Shown here piece after piece: positions 36,659-48,342 of a stretch of DNA of 64,000 bases. Source of the stretch: Epichloe hybrida (lineage: Eukaryota > Ascomycota > Sordariomycetes > Hypocreales > Clavicipitaceae); contig JAFEKR010000006.1 in assembly GCA_019022495.1 (NCBI GenBank), positions 2,046,001-2,110,000 of the forward strand. Reading direction: 5' to 3'. The first letter of the stretch is position 1, and each line of letters begins with the position of its first letter. The notes below the pieces were generated by a model. The model did no database searches. It was not told the DNA's origin and saw only the letters and a program-made list of their open reading frames with translations. A program made the translations under genes and the position numbers.

Positions 36659-38049
36659 CAGAGCTTTGCATGTAGTGTAGTATTTGTAGTATTTTGACTT
36701 TTACTATAGTATGTAGTGTAGTAGATTTTAGTGTAGTGTAGTATTTACTACACTACACTACAAATACTACAAATGTAGTATTAGTAAAAAAAAAAAGTGG
36801 GGTATTATATAGTCTTATAATATTCCTTAGATTTTTCTTATTTAAGTTAATATAAGCTATTTATTTTATTATAATTTAGTTATTTAGTTATAAATTTATA
36901 AGTTTTACCTTACTTAGAAAATTAGCTATAATTAAGGCTATAGGGTATCTATAGAATGAATTATAAAATATTTAGAATCTCTGATTTTTATTATATATAT
37001 TGGATATTTCTATTATAAATATATTATTTTATCTAATATTAATATTCTATTATTTCTTAAATTTGCTTTTTTATTATAAAAGTACCCTATATATATCTTT
37101 AGAAATAGTACTAAATAATATATTAAAAATTAAAATAAATATATTAAAAATTTATAAAAGATATTTTAAATAGCTAATGAATTTCTTTATAATATATAAA
37201 AGCCTTAGTATAATAGATAATTTATTAGAATTAATATATAATTTTTATAATTTCTTAATACTTTTTAAAAAATTATTACTTAAATACTAATAGTTTATTA
37301 CAAGAGAATTTACTAAGTATTAATAAAAAAGGAAAAAATACTTATATAAAGTTACTAATATAATTCTAAAAAATAGCTTTATATAATATAAAAGCTTTTA
37401 AATTAATAACTTATTATATAATATTATATTCTATTTTTAAATTTAGAATTTAAATATAATAAATTTATAACTTATTTTATATTATCTAATATAAGATAAA
37501 TATAGTATAATTAGTATTATATAGTTATAAGACACTTATACTATTAAAAATTAATACTTTTTTAATAAAAGCTTATTTTTTATAAATTAAAATAAATTAT
37601 TTCTAAGTAAAATTTGTAGAAAAAGTAACAAATTAGCTATATTTATATAATATAAAAGCTATAGGTATACTATTCTTAATTTTTAAAGTAAATATAAAAA
37701 GTGGGTCTTTTGTGGGTCTTTTGTGGGTCCCCTTTCGTTTAATTGGTTCAATTAGACTGTTTAGTCAATTGCGTCATTTATGACCCACTTACTTAGCTAA
37801 GCGAAAAAATTTTTAAGGAGGGGTATTCCCCCGCTTTCTCTTTTCTTTCTTTCTTTTCTCTTCTCTTTTTACCTTAGTAAATCAGAAAAAAACGTTTAGA
37901 AAAACCCATACATAGTAAAGCTAGTTACATCCATTTACTCTTGTTTTTGCAATCTTTTTACACCTTAAATAAGTTACAAAACCCCTAAAAAACAAAAATC
38001 AGAAAAAATCAGAAAAAATCAGAAAATCAGAAAAATCAGAAAAAAATCG

Positions 38050-40308
38050 GAATTTAACCCAGACTCTTCCTCTTGCATCTTAGATAATAATTCTGAGTCT
38101 TCTAGCCAAGTTAAAGCTAGTAGACTTCTAGGATTATACGAAAAAGCCCCTAAAAATCAACCTAGCTATCAGTTTGCTTTAAAAGCATATATTTTCACTC
38201 ATAATTTATTTAATTTTCAGTTATCTGAAATTAAATATAATAAAGAGAGAGAAGTTATATGCTTTTGTACACAAGATAGCTGCTCTTATAGCTTTAAATG
38301 TAAAGCTAAGCGATTTTAAGCTTCTAATGGTGTTAGCCACTATAAAGCTAAACATCCTGAGGTTGCAACTTCTAAATTAGAAGAAAAAAAACCTTTTAAG
38401 GTTACTTGTAAGTATTTAATTCTATTTATTTACTATTATTTCCTTTTACTAACTATTTCTTAGTACCTGAAATCCAACAAGATTCATCACCTAATACACA
38501 AGCCTCTTTAACCTCTTATTTTTCTATGAAAAGGCCTCGAAATAATACGATTATTAAGGAATTTTTATCTGAAAAGGCTATTACTCTAGTTATTAAGTTT
38601 ATACTAGAGAATAATATTCCTTTTACTATTATAAATAGTAAATCCTTTAAGGAATTACTAGAATATTATTCTAGGTAAGTATTCCTTTGATTTTATTAAG
38701 AGATAAAAGCTAATCTTAATACTAGGAATAATAATCTAGCTTCCTTACTAAACTATTGAATAATTACACATAGAATTAATTCTATGTATAATTCCTCTAA
38801 GCATCAGATTGTTTAGCAAATCTAACATTAGTTATAATATTAAGGTCTTATATCTATTTAGTTAGATATTTAGACTTCTATAAATTCTAAGTCTTACTTA
38901 GGAGTTATAGCAAGTTAGATTAGCCCTACTTTTAAGCTTGAATATAAGCTTATAGGTAAGATTCCCCTTTTCTAATTAATTTTACTCTTATTTATTAATA
39001 TTATAACTTATAGGCTTTGAATATCTATCAAATTCTCATACTGGGGCTTATATTTATTAATGCTTTGATAATCTTATTAGAGATTATAGTTTAGAGCCTA
39101 AGTATATCCTTAGGTAAGTTATTAGTCTTATATTAAAATATTCTATTAGGAATCTAAATAGTAGCTAACTTTTTATAGTTTTACTAGGGATAATGGCTCT
39201 AATAATAATACTTTTATAACTTCTTATATTAGTAAGAATTATAATAGTATTATTTATGAGCCATATAATATCCGATGTATTGCATATGTTTTTAACATTG
39301 TTGCAAAGGATATTATCACTGAATTCATAAAATCAACCTCTTTAAAGGAAGATCTAGAATCCTATAGAAATAGTGAATATCTTTACTATTTTACTAAGGA
39401 TATCTCTTCTATTAAAGAGAAGGAAGACTTTAAGGAATTTAAATGCTTAGCAAATGGTAAGTAATTTATTATAATTCTTATAATAAGTTTTACTAATAAT
39501 TTAATAGGTTTACTAGGCAAAGTTAAAAGACTTGCTATTCTTATTAAGAATAACCAAGGATTATATAAACTTTGGCTAAAATCTTTACAAAAGGCAAAAA
39601 AAGAAGGCTATATTACTAAGAATTGTAATATTACAAGAATTCCTCTAGGTAAGTTATTCTTACTATATTATTTACTATATTAGACTTAATACTAATCCCT
39701 TTATATTTATAGCTAATGAAATAAGGTGGAATTTAACCTATAAGATAATTAATACTTCCTTAGAGCTTAAGGAAGCTATTATTCTTCTTAATAGGGAAAC
39801 TAATATAGCTGCTATGAAAGATGCTATGCCTATGGCTTAAGAATAGGCAGATTTAGCAACTTTAAGTGCTATATTAGAGATTTTCTATAAACTTACTATT
39901 ATACTTTAAAGCCAGAAGTATAATACTTTAGGTTTAGTCCCACTTTTTATTATTAGGATATATAAATATCTTATTAATATAAAAGAGGACCAAGAGGCTT
40001 ATATTCGTTAGGTATTTACTCTTTAGTTCCCTTTTCCCCTTTATTTGTTATATATTAACTAATTGGTATTATAGAAGGTTTATAATCCTCGAGGCAAGGT
40101 CTTTATAGCCTCTATAAATAAAGGCTTAGATAAACTAGGTAATTATTTTCCACAAGATATGGATAATAATTACTACTTTTATAAGCCTTATTTATATGCT
40201 ATGCTACTAGATCCTAGGCTTAATCTTGTTACTATACAAGATAGGCTTAACTTATAAGCAAGGACTAGAATAAGGCTATTAGAAGACTTACAAAAAGAAT
40301 ATGATTCG

Positions 40309-40345
<37 letters not shown>

Positions 40346-40900
40346 TAATAGATTTACTAGGATTTTACCTACCTATAAAGAGAATCAGGCTAATCAAAGC
40401 CTAGGCTCTGAAAATTCAGAGTTAGAAAATACCCGATTTCAAGTGGAAATTAGAGGGCCTAGTCAGCCTAGGACTTTTAATAATCTAAGGCCTAAACTAG
40501 CTTCTAAGCTATATAAAGGTTTATTTATGAATAAGAGAGACAAATTGATTTAAAAAACTAGAAAAAAATGAAATCTCTACCTCTACTAAGCTAAAAGCTA
40601 AAGAAGATAAGGTAAGCTAGACTTCCTTAACATTCTATTAATTTACTAATATTATTATAGGAAGATATCTTTAAATAGTAAGAAGATAACCTTAAATCTT
40701 TCCCTATTTTAAGTATAATTACTAGAAAGTATCTAGCTATTCCTGCTACTTCTAGTGCTATTAAAAGTGCTTTTAATACTAGAGGGAATATTATTACAAA
40801 AAGAAGAACTTCCTTAAAGCATTTTACTATTAAGAAATTAATTTTTTTAAAGAATTAGCAAAAGGAGGATAATATTATGGTTAAGCAATATTCAGAGCTT
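38050..40900 (+). pseudogene. hAT transposase, intron-containing, few stops
   Basis: A BED-type zinc finger near 38255-38360 (CFCTQDSCSYSFKC, then HYKAKH) is followed by blocks separated by probable GT..AG introns, for example 38409-38462. Later blocks include DNGSNNNTF-like and IAYVFNIVAKDII stretches (around 39190-39310) and LLDPRLNL (about 40205). The C-terminal dimerisation region is ILSIITRKYLAIPATSSAIK (about 40705-40770). These are in the order of fungal hAT transposases. Only a handful of in-frame stops were seen, far fewer than in the host gypsy. Exact exons were not resolved. Confidence 0.8.
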
Positions 40901-41068
40901 TATAATTACTTTAGCTCTCTATTAGAGGAATCCTAACATTTCTCTAAGAATATCTCTAAAGATTCTTGTAATGAATCTTTAGAAGATATTTATTCTAACT
41001 TAGAATAAGTGTATAATAGGGGTTTTTTCCTAGTTTAGTCTAGTTTTCCCCTAATATACTTTTTTAAA

Positions 41069-41624
41069 CATTATTACTATTATTACTATTATTACTATTA
41101 TTACTATTATTACTATTATTACTATTATTACTATTATTACTATTATTACTATTATTACTATTATTACTATTATTACTATTATTACTATTATTACTCTTAT
41201 TACTATTATTACTATTATTACTATTATTACTATTATTACTATTATTACTATTATTACTATTATTACTATTATTACTATTATTACTATTATTACTATTATT
41301 ACCATTATTACTATTATTACTATTATTACTATTATTACTATTATTACTATTATTACTATTATTACTATTATTACTATTATTACTATTATTACTATTATTA
41401 CTATTATTAGTATTATTACTATTATTACTATTATTACTATTATTACTATTATTACTATTATTACTATTATTACTATTATTACTATTATTACTATTATTAC
41501 TATTATTACTATTATTACTATTATTACTATTATTACTATCATTACTATTATTACTATTATTACTATTATTACTATTATTACTATTATTACTATTATTACT
41601 ATTATTACTATTATTACTATTATT
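41069..41624. repeat. 9-bp microsatellite (attattact), about 62 copies
   Basis: About 556 bp of nearly perfect 9-bp repeat between the transposase gene and the right end of the hAT, with only a few single-base variants (near 41195, 41302, 41410 and 41540). On the minus strand it gives an artificial Ile/Val open frame of more than 150 codons, which is not a gene. Confidence 0.95.
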
Positions 41625-42001
41625 TTACTTTTATTATTATTTTTAAAAATATAAAAGAGAAAACATTTTTATATTTTTAATATTTTTAAAAACCTTAAAA
41701 TACTAAGTTATTAAAAACTATAGCTTTTTCTATAGTAATTTCCTTATACTTACTTCTATTTATATTTAATTTATTTATTTACTATTTTATTTTTATTAAA
41801 CTTTAACACTTATAATATTATAAAGTATTATTAGCTAGTATAAGCTAGTATAAGCTATTATAAGCTATTATAAGCTATTATAAGCTATTATATTACTAAA
41901 TATAACAAAATACTACAAATACTACATGTAGTAGAAAAATCTCCTTGTAGTGTAGTATATAGTGTAGTGTAGTATGTAGTGTAGTGTAGTACAAAGCTCT
42001 G

Positions 42002-42880
42002 CTAATATGTGAAAAGAGATATTTAGACACGTAGGAGTTAGACTTCTTATAGGCATAGTATACTATCCCTAAATAAATAGAATAGCGGAAAGGAAGAATT
42101 AGATAGTAATAATTATAATCTAATATTATATAGTAATAGACTTAGATATAGCGTAGATATTACTACTTCTAGCGCTATAGCATTAACTAAATAACACTAT
42201 AGCTATAAGCATAGGGCAAGTGCCTAATAAGCTATTATATAGATTTTGCTCTCTAAGCATTATTAATTTTTCTTTCTCTAAATAACATAACTAACACTAA
42301 GGCTAGCGCAAATAATATAGTAGTATTACGGAAGCTATACTAGCATAAGGCCTAGCTAGTAATTATAATAGCTACTACCCTTACTAAGATTTAGTATAAT
42401 AATTATTATAAACTAGTTAATATTAATATAAGGGATATAGTGTATTTATAATTATATAAGGGATATAAGTTACTTAGTAAGCCTAAGAAAAAATAGTTAC
42501 TATAGAGAGTAAGGCTATATAAGGTGCTAGAAAAGGTAAACCTATTAGCATATTAATTAGATTTCCCTCTAGACTCTTAAGTTTATCTAGTAGTATTAGT
42601 AGTATAAATATAGAAACTAGTATAAAGAAAGGATTTATTTAATAGGGAAGAACTAGCTTTACCACTAATTACGTTTAATAATCTAGAGGAAGCGGATTAT
42701 TAGGAGATTAAATAAATCTATGGTTATTAGGTTAAGATTTTTAAATAGACTAAAATAGTAAGAGTGAAATTCCTTATTAGATAAAAGGGATATATAGCTA
42801 AAGATAATTAATAGATAGCTAAAAGCAAAATACAAATTAATGTGGCTAAGATAGTGAAAGACTACCTTAAGAAAAACCTA
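42002..42880 (+). pseudogene. Gypsy integrase C-terminal part and chromodomain-like end
   Basis: Resumes the integrase frame interrupted at 36658. The translation EKRYLDT...TIPK with later RKGR matches the usual KEIF...AYHPQTNGIAER region. Near 42700-42830 a chromodomain-like sequence appears (VKFLIR, stop for Trp, KGYIAKDN). The presence of a chromodomain makes this a chromovirus. Confidence 0.7.
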
Positions 42881-45800
42881 ATTAATTAGTAAAGGGAATA
42901 CATAAAGAAAGGCCTTAATTTGCCTATAGAATAGTAATAATAAAAGAAAAAAGTCAATAGTAAATAGCTAGATTTAATAGGATAGATTAAAGTGACTAGA
43001 CTCTCTTATATATATTGCTCTTTTATGCTAACTAGAGGAAGATTACTATACCCTTACTTTACATTATCCCCTAATACTACTACTACTTATATGTAGTTAA
43101 ATCTAATAGAAGCGTAGTTAAATCTATCTTAGTCCTATTTTTACTTAATAGCCTCTAAGCCTAAAGATAATAACATAGGTTACGAAGTTTTCTAAAAGCT
43201 ATAAGAAACTAAATTAATTTTACTATAGGAAATATAGAATTATAATAACTATAAGAAACATTAGGTTAAGCATAAAAACATTACACTAGAAGTTAAATAT
43301 AAGCTTTATAAACATTATATAAATCTATACTATAACCTAGAAGCTATACTAGATTTTGTTTGTTTTAATAATAAGGTTAATATACATAATTAAATACTTT
43401 ATAAGCAAATACAAGTAAGACACCTTTATATTTAAATCCTAGCTTTAATATAATAGAATTAACTATTAGGTTAGCTTATAGTTACTAATTTAGCATAGTA
43501 GTAATTTACTACTAATAGGGAAAGAGCTAAATAATTAGGTAAATAGATAAGCTTTTAGTAAAACTAGAAACTATAACCTATTATAAAGAGAAGAAGTTCT
43601 TTAAACGCTATTTAAGTTAGGTAAAACGTTAGAATTAGCTAAAGATATATTTATATCCTATATAATAAATTATATAGTTATAATAGTAGTAGTATTTAGA
43701 TAAACTAAGAATAAGATAGGATAAATTAAATATACTATTATAATTAATAGAGGGATATAATAAAAACATTAATATAGCAAAGGCTATTTAAGATATAGTT
43801 AACACTAAGGAGTAAGGTAATAATAATAATAATAACTTTATAAGTATAGAGTTAGATTTAGATATAGAGTAGTAAAAACACAAATAAGTAATAGAAGATT
43901 TAATTATAGATAATTATATAAGAGTTATAAGATAAGAGTAACTAAAGAAAATAAAAGTAACTTAAAAGGATAAGGATTTTACTAATAAATTAAATAAAAA
44001 TAATAGTAATAAGGTTAGATTTAACCTTACTAAGGATAGTCTTAAACTAAAGTCTAAACCTAAAAGTAATAAGAAAACTAAAGCTAAGGGCACTAAGGGT
44101 AAATATAAGGATGTAGAAAGTAAGATAGATAATAATATTAGCGAAATACCTGCTAAGTATATTATTAGACTATCGCAGGTCTATAAACGAATTATAGACC
44201 TTAATTTTAAGCTATTATTCCTTAGATTTAGGAAGCCTAGATCTAGAACTAATACTTAAAAGCTAATACCTAATATTAGTATAGTAGTGTGTAAAAGAGC
44301 AATAGAAGAATTTAATGTAAAATATAAAGAAAAGAGCATTAAAGGAGTTAGTTTTAGCAAGTTTAAACACACTAAATTAGGTTATAAGAATAGTAATTAG
44401 GATATTAAATATATAATATAGGCCTACGCATATAAATTCACTCTTAAAGGCACTATAATAGTGTTTAATAGATTAGAAGTTAACTTAAAGAATATGCATT
44501 TTATATTATAGTAAAATATAATTATATAGATCTTCGCTATATTTAAAGAATAAAAGGCTATATTAATTACAAAATAAGCTATAGTAAGATAGGTAAGAAA
44601 GCTTACATATTAAATTACTATTAATCTAATAGAATATAAAGTAATAAGAAAAGCAAAGGGCTAGGTAAAAACAGTAGTAGTAGCTTTCTATAATAGTGTA
44701 ATAGTTAAATATAAATAGTAAATAGCTATATATAATAGCACGTTATCTCTGCTACTATAAGCGAATCTTTTAGCTCTTTATTTTACTAATAAATATAGCG
44801 TAGTAAATGCTATAATTACAGGTACCTTAGCTAGTATTAGATAAGTAAACTTACTCTATATTAGTATAAAGAAAAAGTTAATATAAAAATCATTAGAATT
44901 ATAGAAGGATAAGGAAAGGAGTAAATAATATAAGTAAAGCAAGATTAATAACCTAGTTAATTAAGTTAACTAGGTAAAGAAAGGATTTAAAGACACTAGA
45001 AAATAGGTAAATAAAGTATATATAATAGTAAAGGATTTAGTAAAAGAGGTTTACTAACTAATAGCTTTAATATAAAAGGAAGTAATAGTAATCTAAGATA
45101 AGTTTTTAAAGATATTAGATATATTAAAAGACTAGAAAGAGAGAATTACTAAACTTAATATAAGTAAGATACTAATTAAATTTAATAAATAGATTAATAC
45201 TTTAAAATAAAGCATAGTTTAAAAGGATAAGTATAAGGCAAAGATTATAGCTCTAGCTAATATAGTAATAGAGATATTAAGAAAAATATAGAATTAAGTA
45301 ATAACTATTAATAAGCTAATAGAGAAGTAAAGAAAATACAAAGAATATACTAGGAAGGTAAGAGTAGCTTTAGTAATACTAACTCTAGTAATGCTAACTC
45401 TAGTAACGCTAGCTTAGGTAATACTAATTTTAGGTAATAGGTAACTATAAGGCAAGATAGGCTTACTATTAACACTAAGCAAGAAAAATCAGTTTTTAAT
45501 AACACTAGTTTTAGGTAAATTTAACACCCTATAAGATAAAGAATACTAAATAACACTAAGATTAGGTAATAAATATCTATAAGAGAAAATAGCGCTACTA
45601 CTAATACTAATAAAAAAGCTTAAGCTACCTAGTAAAATAGCAAAGAACTAAATAGTTTTGTAATAAGGAGCGCTAATAATACTAGTCTTATCTAGCCTAA
45701 ATAAAACACTGCCTATATTATTAGATAAATTAAAAACAGTAGTAATATAAAGATAAATAGTATCTCTAACTCCGCCCTTACTAATAATTAAAGTAATAAA

Positions 45801-46276
45801 GATAGATAAATTCGCTAGTTTACTAGATTAAGAAAATAAATTTAGACTGAATTAGGATAGAATAAATAGTATAATAGATTTTAAGATTTTACTAAAGGCT
45901 AGATAAATTCGCTAGTTTACTAGACTAAGAGGATAAATTTAAACTAAATTAAAATAGAAATAGTTAGTATAATAAAACTTAAGAATTTACTAAATAATAG
46001 GAAATTAGTAATAGAAAATAAGAAGGTAGTAAATAGAAAATTAATTTTAGAAAAGTTAAATGCATTATTTAATATAATAATTCTAGAGGACCTATTAAGG
46101 AATATAGTGCGATAAAAAGTTATTATAATACGTGGTAATAGCTATCCTAAATTTTTCTTTTATGCGATTTTAATAGATAATTTTTCTTTAATTTACTTAG
46201 CTAGGTAAAGTATAAATCTAGTTATAGTCTAACTACCTCTAACTAGGATAGTTATCTTTTAAGGCATACCTAGCAC
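42881..46276 (+). other. 3.4-kb unexplained stretch before the gypsy 3' LTR
   Basis: Gypsy elements normally have little between integrase and 3' LTR. Translation in one plus-strand frame around 44090-44420 is largely open and protein-like (SEIPAKYIIRLSQVYKRIID, then VYKRIIDLNFKLLFLRFRK), followed by further partly open segments to about 45300. I do not recognise the family. It may be an extra gene, a second gag-like module or another insertion without clear borders. Confidence 0.5.
45804..45997. repeat. 97-bp tandem duplication
   Basis: Two adjacent units, 45804-45900 and 45901-45997, both beginning agataaattcgctag, with scattered differences. It lies in the unexplained 3' part of the nested gypsy. 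Confidence 0.8.
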
Positions 46277-46474
46277 TTATTATATAGCAAAGCTAAAGGT
46301 AAGTGTATATAAGACTAGATTTAGACTTTAGATAGAAAGAATTAACCTTCTTTAGATATCTTACCTTACACCTAATAGTAGCTCTTATAGCGAACTTAGT
46401 ATAACTTTACAATAGCAAATCCATTAGCCCCTCTAACGGATTCGCCTTACATCGTGCCAAACCTGCACGTAACA
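46277..46474 (+). repeat. 3' LTR of the nested gypsy
   Basis: Pair of 27846-28042. Its last third keeps GC-rich sequence up to CCTGCACGTAACA, while the first third is RIP-converted. It is followed at once by the GCCCC duplication (46475-46479). Confidence 0.9.
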
Positions 46475-46479
46475 GCCCC

Positions 46480-47128
46480 CTTATATACTTATAGCTATTA
46501 ATAGTTAGTCTATAATACTTAGGGGGTTAAGAAGCTACTATAGCTAGGGAATTCCCCTAATTTAAACGTAATAAAGCCTGCTTAGTGGTATTTAAAGGTT
46601 AAGATAACCTATAAAGGTGCCCTAAAGAATTAAAAAGAAGCTATAATAACTTAGGAGAAAGTATAGGAAAAAATGCCTTAAAAATAGGTATAAGCTTAGA
46701 TTAAAAGGATTCCTTATTATATTAAGGAAATAATTTGCTTAGAAAGGGATAATAACTATTACAAAGGTTACGAAGGTTAAGCTAATAGTTAAAGGGTTTA
46801 AAGGGTTATTTTATAATTAGAGTTTAAAGATAAAGATACTACTACTATTAATAATAATAAAAGAAGGTGGGTTTTTAACCCTTATAAGCTTAATAGTCCT
46901 AATAGTCCTAATAACCTTAATGCCTTAGATTCTAGTAATATAAAGGAAGAATCTAATAATAACTAGGATAAGTCACTTTTATATGTAGTTTATATAGTAG
47001 AGATACCTTATTTAATTTTCCTTATGTTATTCTAGACTATTTATGTGCCTTAGGCTACTACGTTAATGCCTTAGGCCACTCTAGGCAGCAGCGTGCAGGG
47101 GACACGACTTTTGACTTGGACATCCGTA
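46480..47128 (+). pseudogene. Mariner transposase C-terminal part and right terminus
   Basis: Continues the transposase interrupted at 27845. KKLL, stop, LGNSPNLNVIKPA corresponds to the family block KLLWPGNSPDLNAIEP, with the third catalytic Asp codon now AAT at 46559-46561. RIPYYIKEI follows near 46700. From 46757 it matches the truncated copy at 8998-9370. One frameshift lies between 46480 and 46530. Confidence 0.8.
47091..47128 (+). repeat. Right 38-bp terminal inverted repeat of the mariner
   Basis: Identical to 9333-9370 and the exact reverse complement of 26614-26651. It marks the border to gene island 2. Confidence 0.95.
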
Positions 47129-47338
47129 ATAAGAAAAGATAATCACGGCTGCGGTGGGCCCGCGCAACGGACCTATAAAAAAGGCCCGCAAGGGCGAATG
47201 ATATCATGCTTGTTCTAACAATTGTATTGTATTGTATTATCAATACAACACAATACATGCAAGGCTCTGGCCGTGACACAACGACCGCCGACGAGTAGTC
47301 CGTAAGTAACTCCGTATCAACCAAATATCAACTTCAAC

Positions 47339-48342
47339 TCACTCGCCTTTATCCCGCCGTCTGCGCAACCCCGTCCGTCTACTCATAATCACATAATCCG
47401 GCACCACAACCTTCCCTCCACGAAGCTTCCTCTCCCGCGGCGAGCACGCATCCACCACGAACCCAAGCCTCTCGTAGAACCATCTCGCGTGCGTATTGCT
47501 CACAAAACAAGTGAGCATCACCTTGTCCACCGACTCAATCCGCTCGCCTGCTTCGACGAGCAACTGCATCAACTGTCTGCCAAGCCCGCTTCTGGTCCGT
47601 CCATCATGCCCATTAGCTTTGCCCTCTCTCTCATTATCTCTTCATGGAACTCGCTTCATGGATTTCGCTTTACGCCTGTTGTAGCTTCGCCTGCGATGCT
47701 GCCAAAAAGAGCTGGTCGACAACGCCTGCCCATGTTCCCCATCCCAAACCAAGTAGTAGATAGGTGATTCACTTACCCCTTCAACTCGGTCTTCAAATGG
47801 ATCTCGTAGCAATACACGACCGCCTCCCCATTCTCAAACGTAGGCATCATGGACGCAAACCCGCATACTTGATCGTCGTGCAAGACGAGAATGTACCGTA
47901 GCTCCGGAGACCGCATCTCCTTCTTCTTGGCAACAGGATGCCATCCCAGGCTGGACCCGCGATAGTCCTCGCCGCTCGTCTCGTCAATCAGGTCAAAACA
48001 AGCCGTGACATGGGCTTCCTCCAGTGCCACGGCCCCGCGAAGTTGCACATGATACACCCTCTCCGAGGTGGGATGCGTCCAGTCTAGAGGGCTACGCCAT
48101 CAACGACCCGACTTCTTCAATGGACCCCCCCTAAACGAGAATGACAAGTCCATAAAACACGCAGACAGAGCGGGATGGGAGAGCGTTCGTTTTACATACA
48201 GTGAGGGCAGATACGCTGCGGCAAATTCAGCATCGCTCTTCGCATTAGCCTCTTCTATCGCACTCGTCTCTTGTTTCCGTCGAGACCTGGATGTCCTGCC
48301 GCTCTCAGATTTGTCATCGACACCCATGTTGAAAGGCATCAT
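47339..48342 (-). CDS. N-alpha-acetyltransferase 40 (NatD/Nat4), histone H4/H2A specific
   Basis: GNAT enzyme that acetylates the N-terminal Ser of histones H4 and H2A. Three exons on the minus strand: 48200-48342, 47777-48091 and 47339-47591 (introns 108 and 185 bp), 236 aa. Family blocks are DWTHPTSE, ACFDLIDETSGEDYRGSSLGWHP, RSPELRYILV, VVYCYEIHLKTELKG, the acetyl-CoA loop GSGLGRQLM formed across the second intron, KVMLTCFVSN, and FYERLGFVVD...PDYVIMSRR. The first exon (basic, SRSRRKQE) and the start Met are less certain; an acceptor-like CATCGTAG directly before the start means a further upstream exon is possible. Confidence 0.87.

Larger units (their letters stand above)
36659..42001 (+). 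mobile_element. hAT-family DNA transposon (5.3 kb) inserted in gypsy integrase
   Basis: Both ends share the terminal inverted repeat CAGAGCTTTG (36659-36668 and 41992-42001). Just inside are runs of TAGTG/CACTA repeats at both ends, likely transposase-binding subterminal sites. The right flank ctaatatg and left flank ctatata fit an 8-bp duplication damaged by one deletion and one G-to-A change. Inside is a transposase gene with BED finger and hAT dimerisation region. CpA/TpG is commoner here than in the surrounding gypsy, so it has suffered less RIP. Confidence 0.85.
27846..46474 (+). mobile_element. Ty3/gypsy retrotransposon nested in the mariner, 18.6 kb with its own insertions
   Basis: LTRs at 27846-28042 and 46277-46474 match along their length with RIP-type differences; the least mutated ends read TGTTACG and CGTAACA. 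The perfect GCCCC duplication on both sides proves an insertion in one piece. Domains in order on the plus strand are gag-like region, protease, reverse transcriptase, integrase and chromodomain-like sequence. Without the 2.85-kb insertion (29804-32651) and the hAT (36659-42001) the element is about 10.4 kb. That is long for a gypsy because of about 3.4 kb between the chromodomain region and the 3' LTR. Confidence 0.9.
26614..47128 (+). mobile_element. Tc1/mariner transposon expanded to 20.5 kb by nested insertions
   Basis: The ends are a perfect 38-bp inverted repeat (26614-26651 and 47091-47128; outermost bases TACGGATGTCC...GGACATCCGTA). If TA is the duplicated target, it flanks both ends, as expected for Tc1/mariner. 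Taking out the internal gypsy (27846-46474 plus one 5-bp duplication) leaves about 1.88 kb, a normal mariner length. The two flanks then translate as the two halves of one DDE transposase on the plus strand. The element is RIP-degraded and cannot be active. Confidence 0.88.

Noticed and set aside
41051..41542. Long minus-strand open frame of Ile/Val repeats
   Set aside because: It is only the translation of the 9-bp microsatellite in the hAT; no domain, no start context, not a gene.
26614..47128. Possible Starship-type giant element, suggested by size and TTAC before the left end
   Set aside because: The ends are long perfect inverted repeats, the interior resolves into ordinary nested transposons, and no tyrosine-recombinase captain or cargo genes are present.
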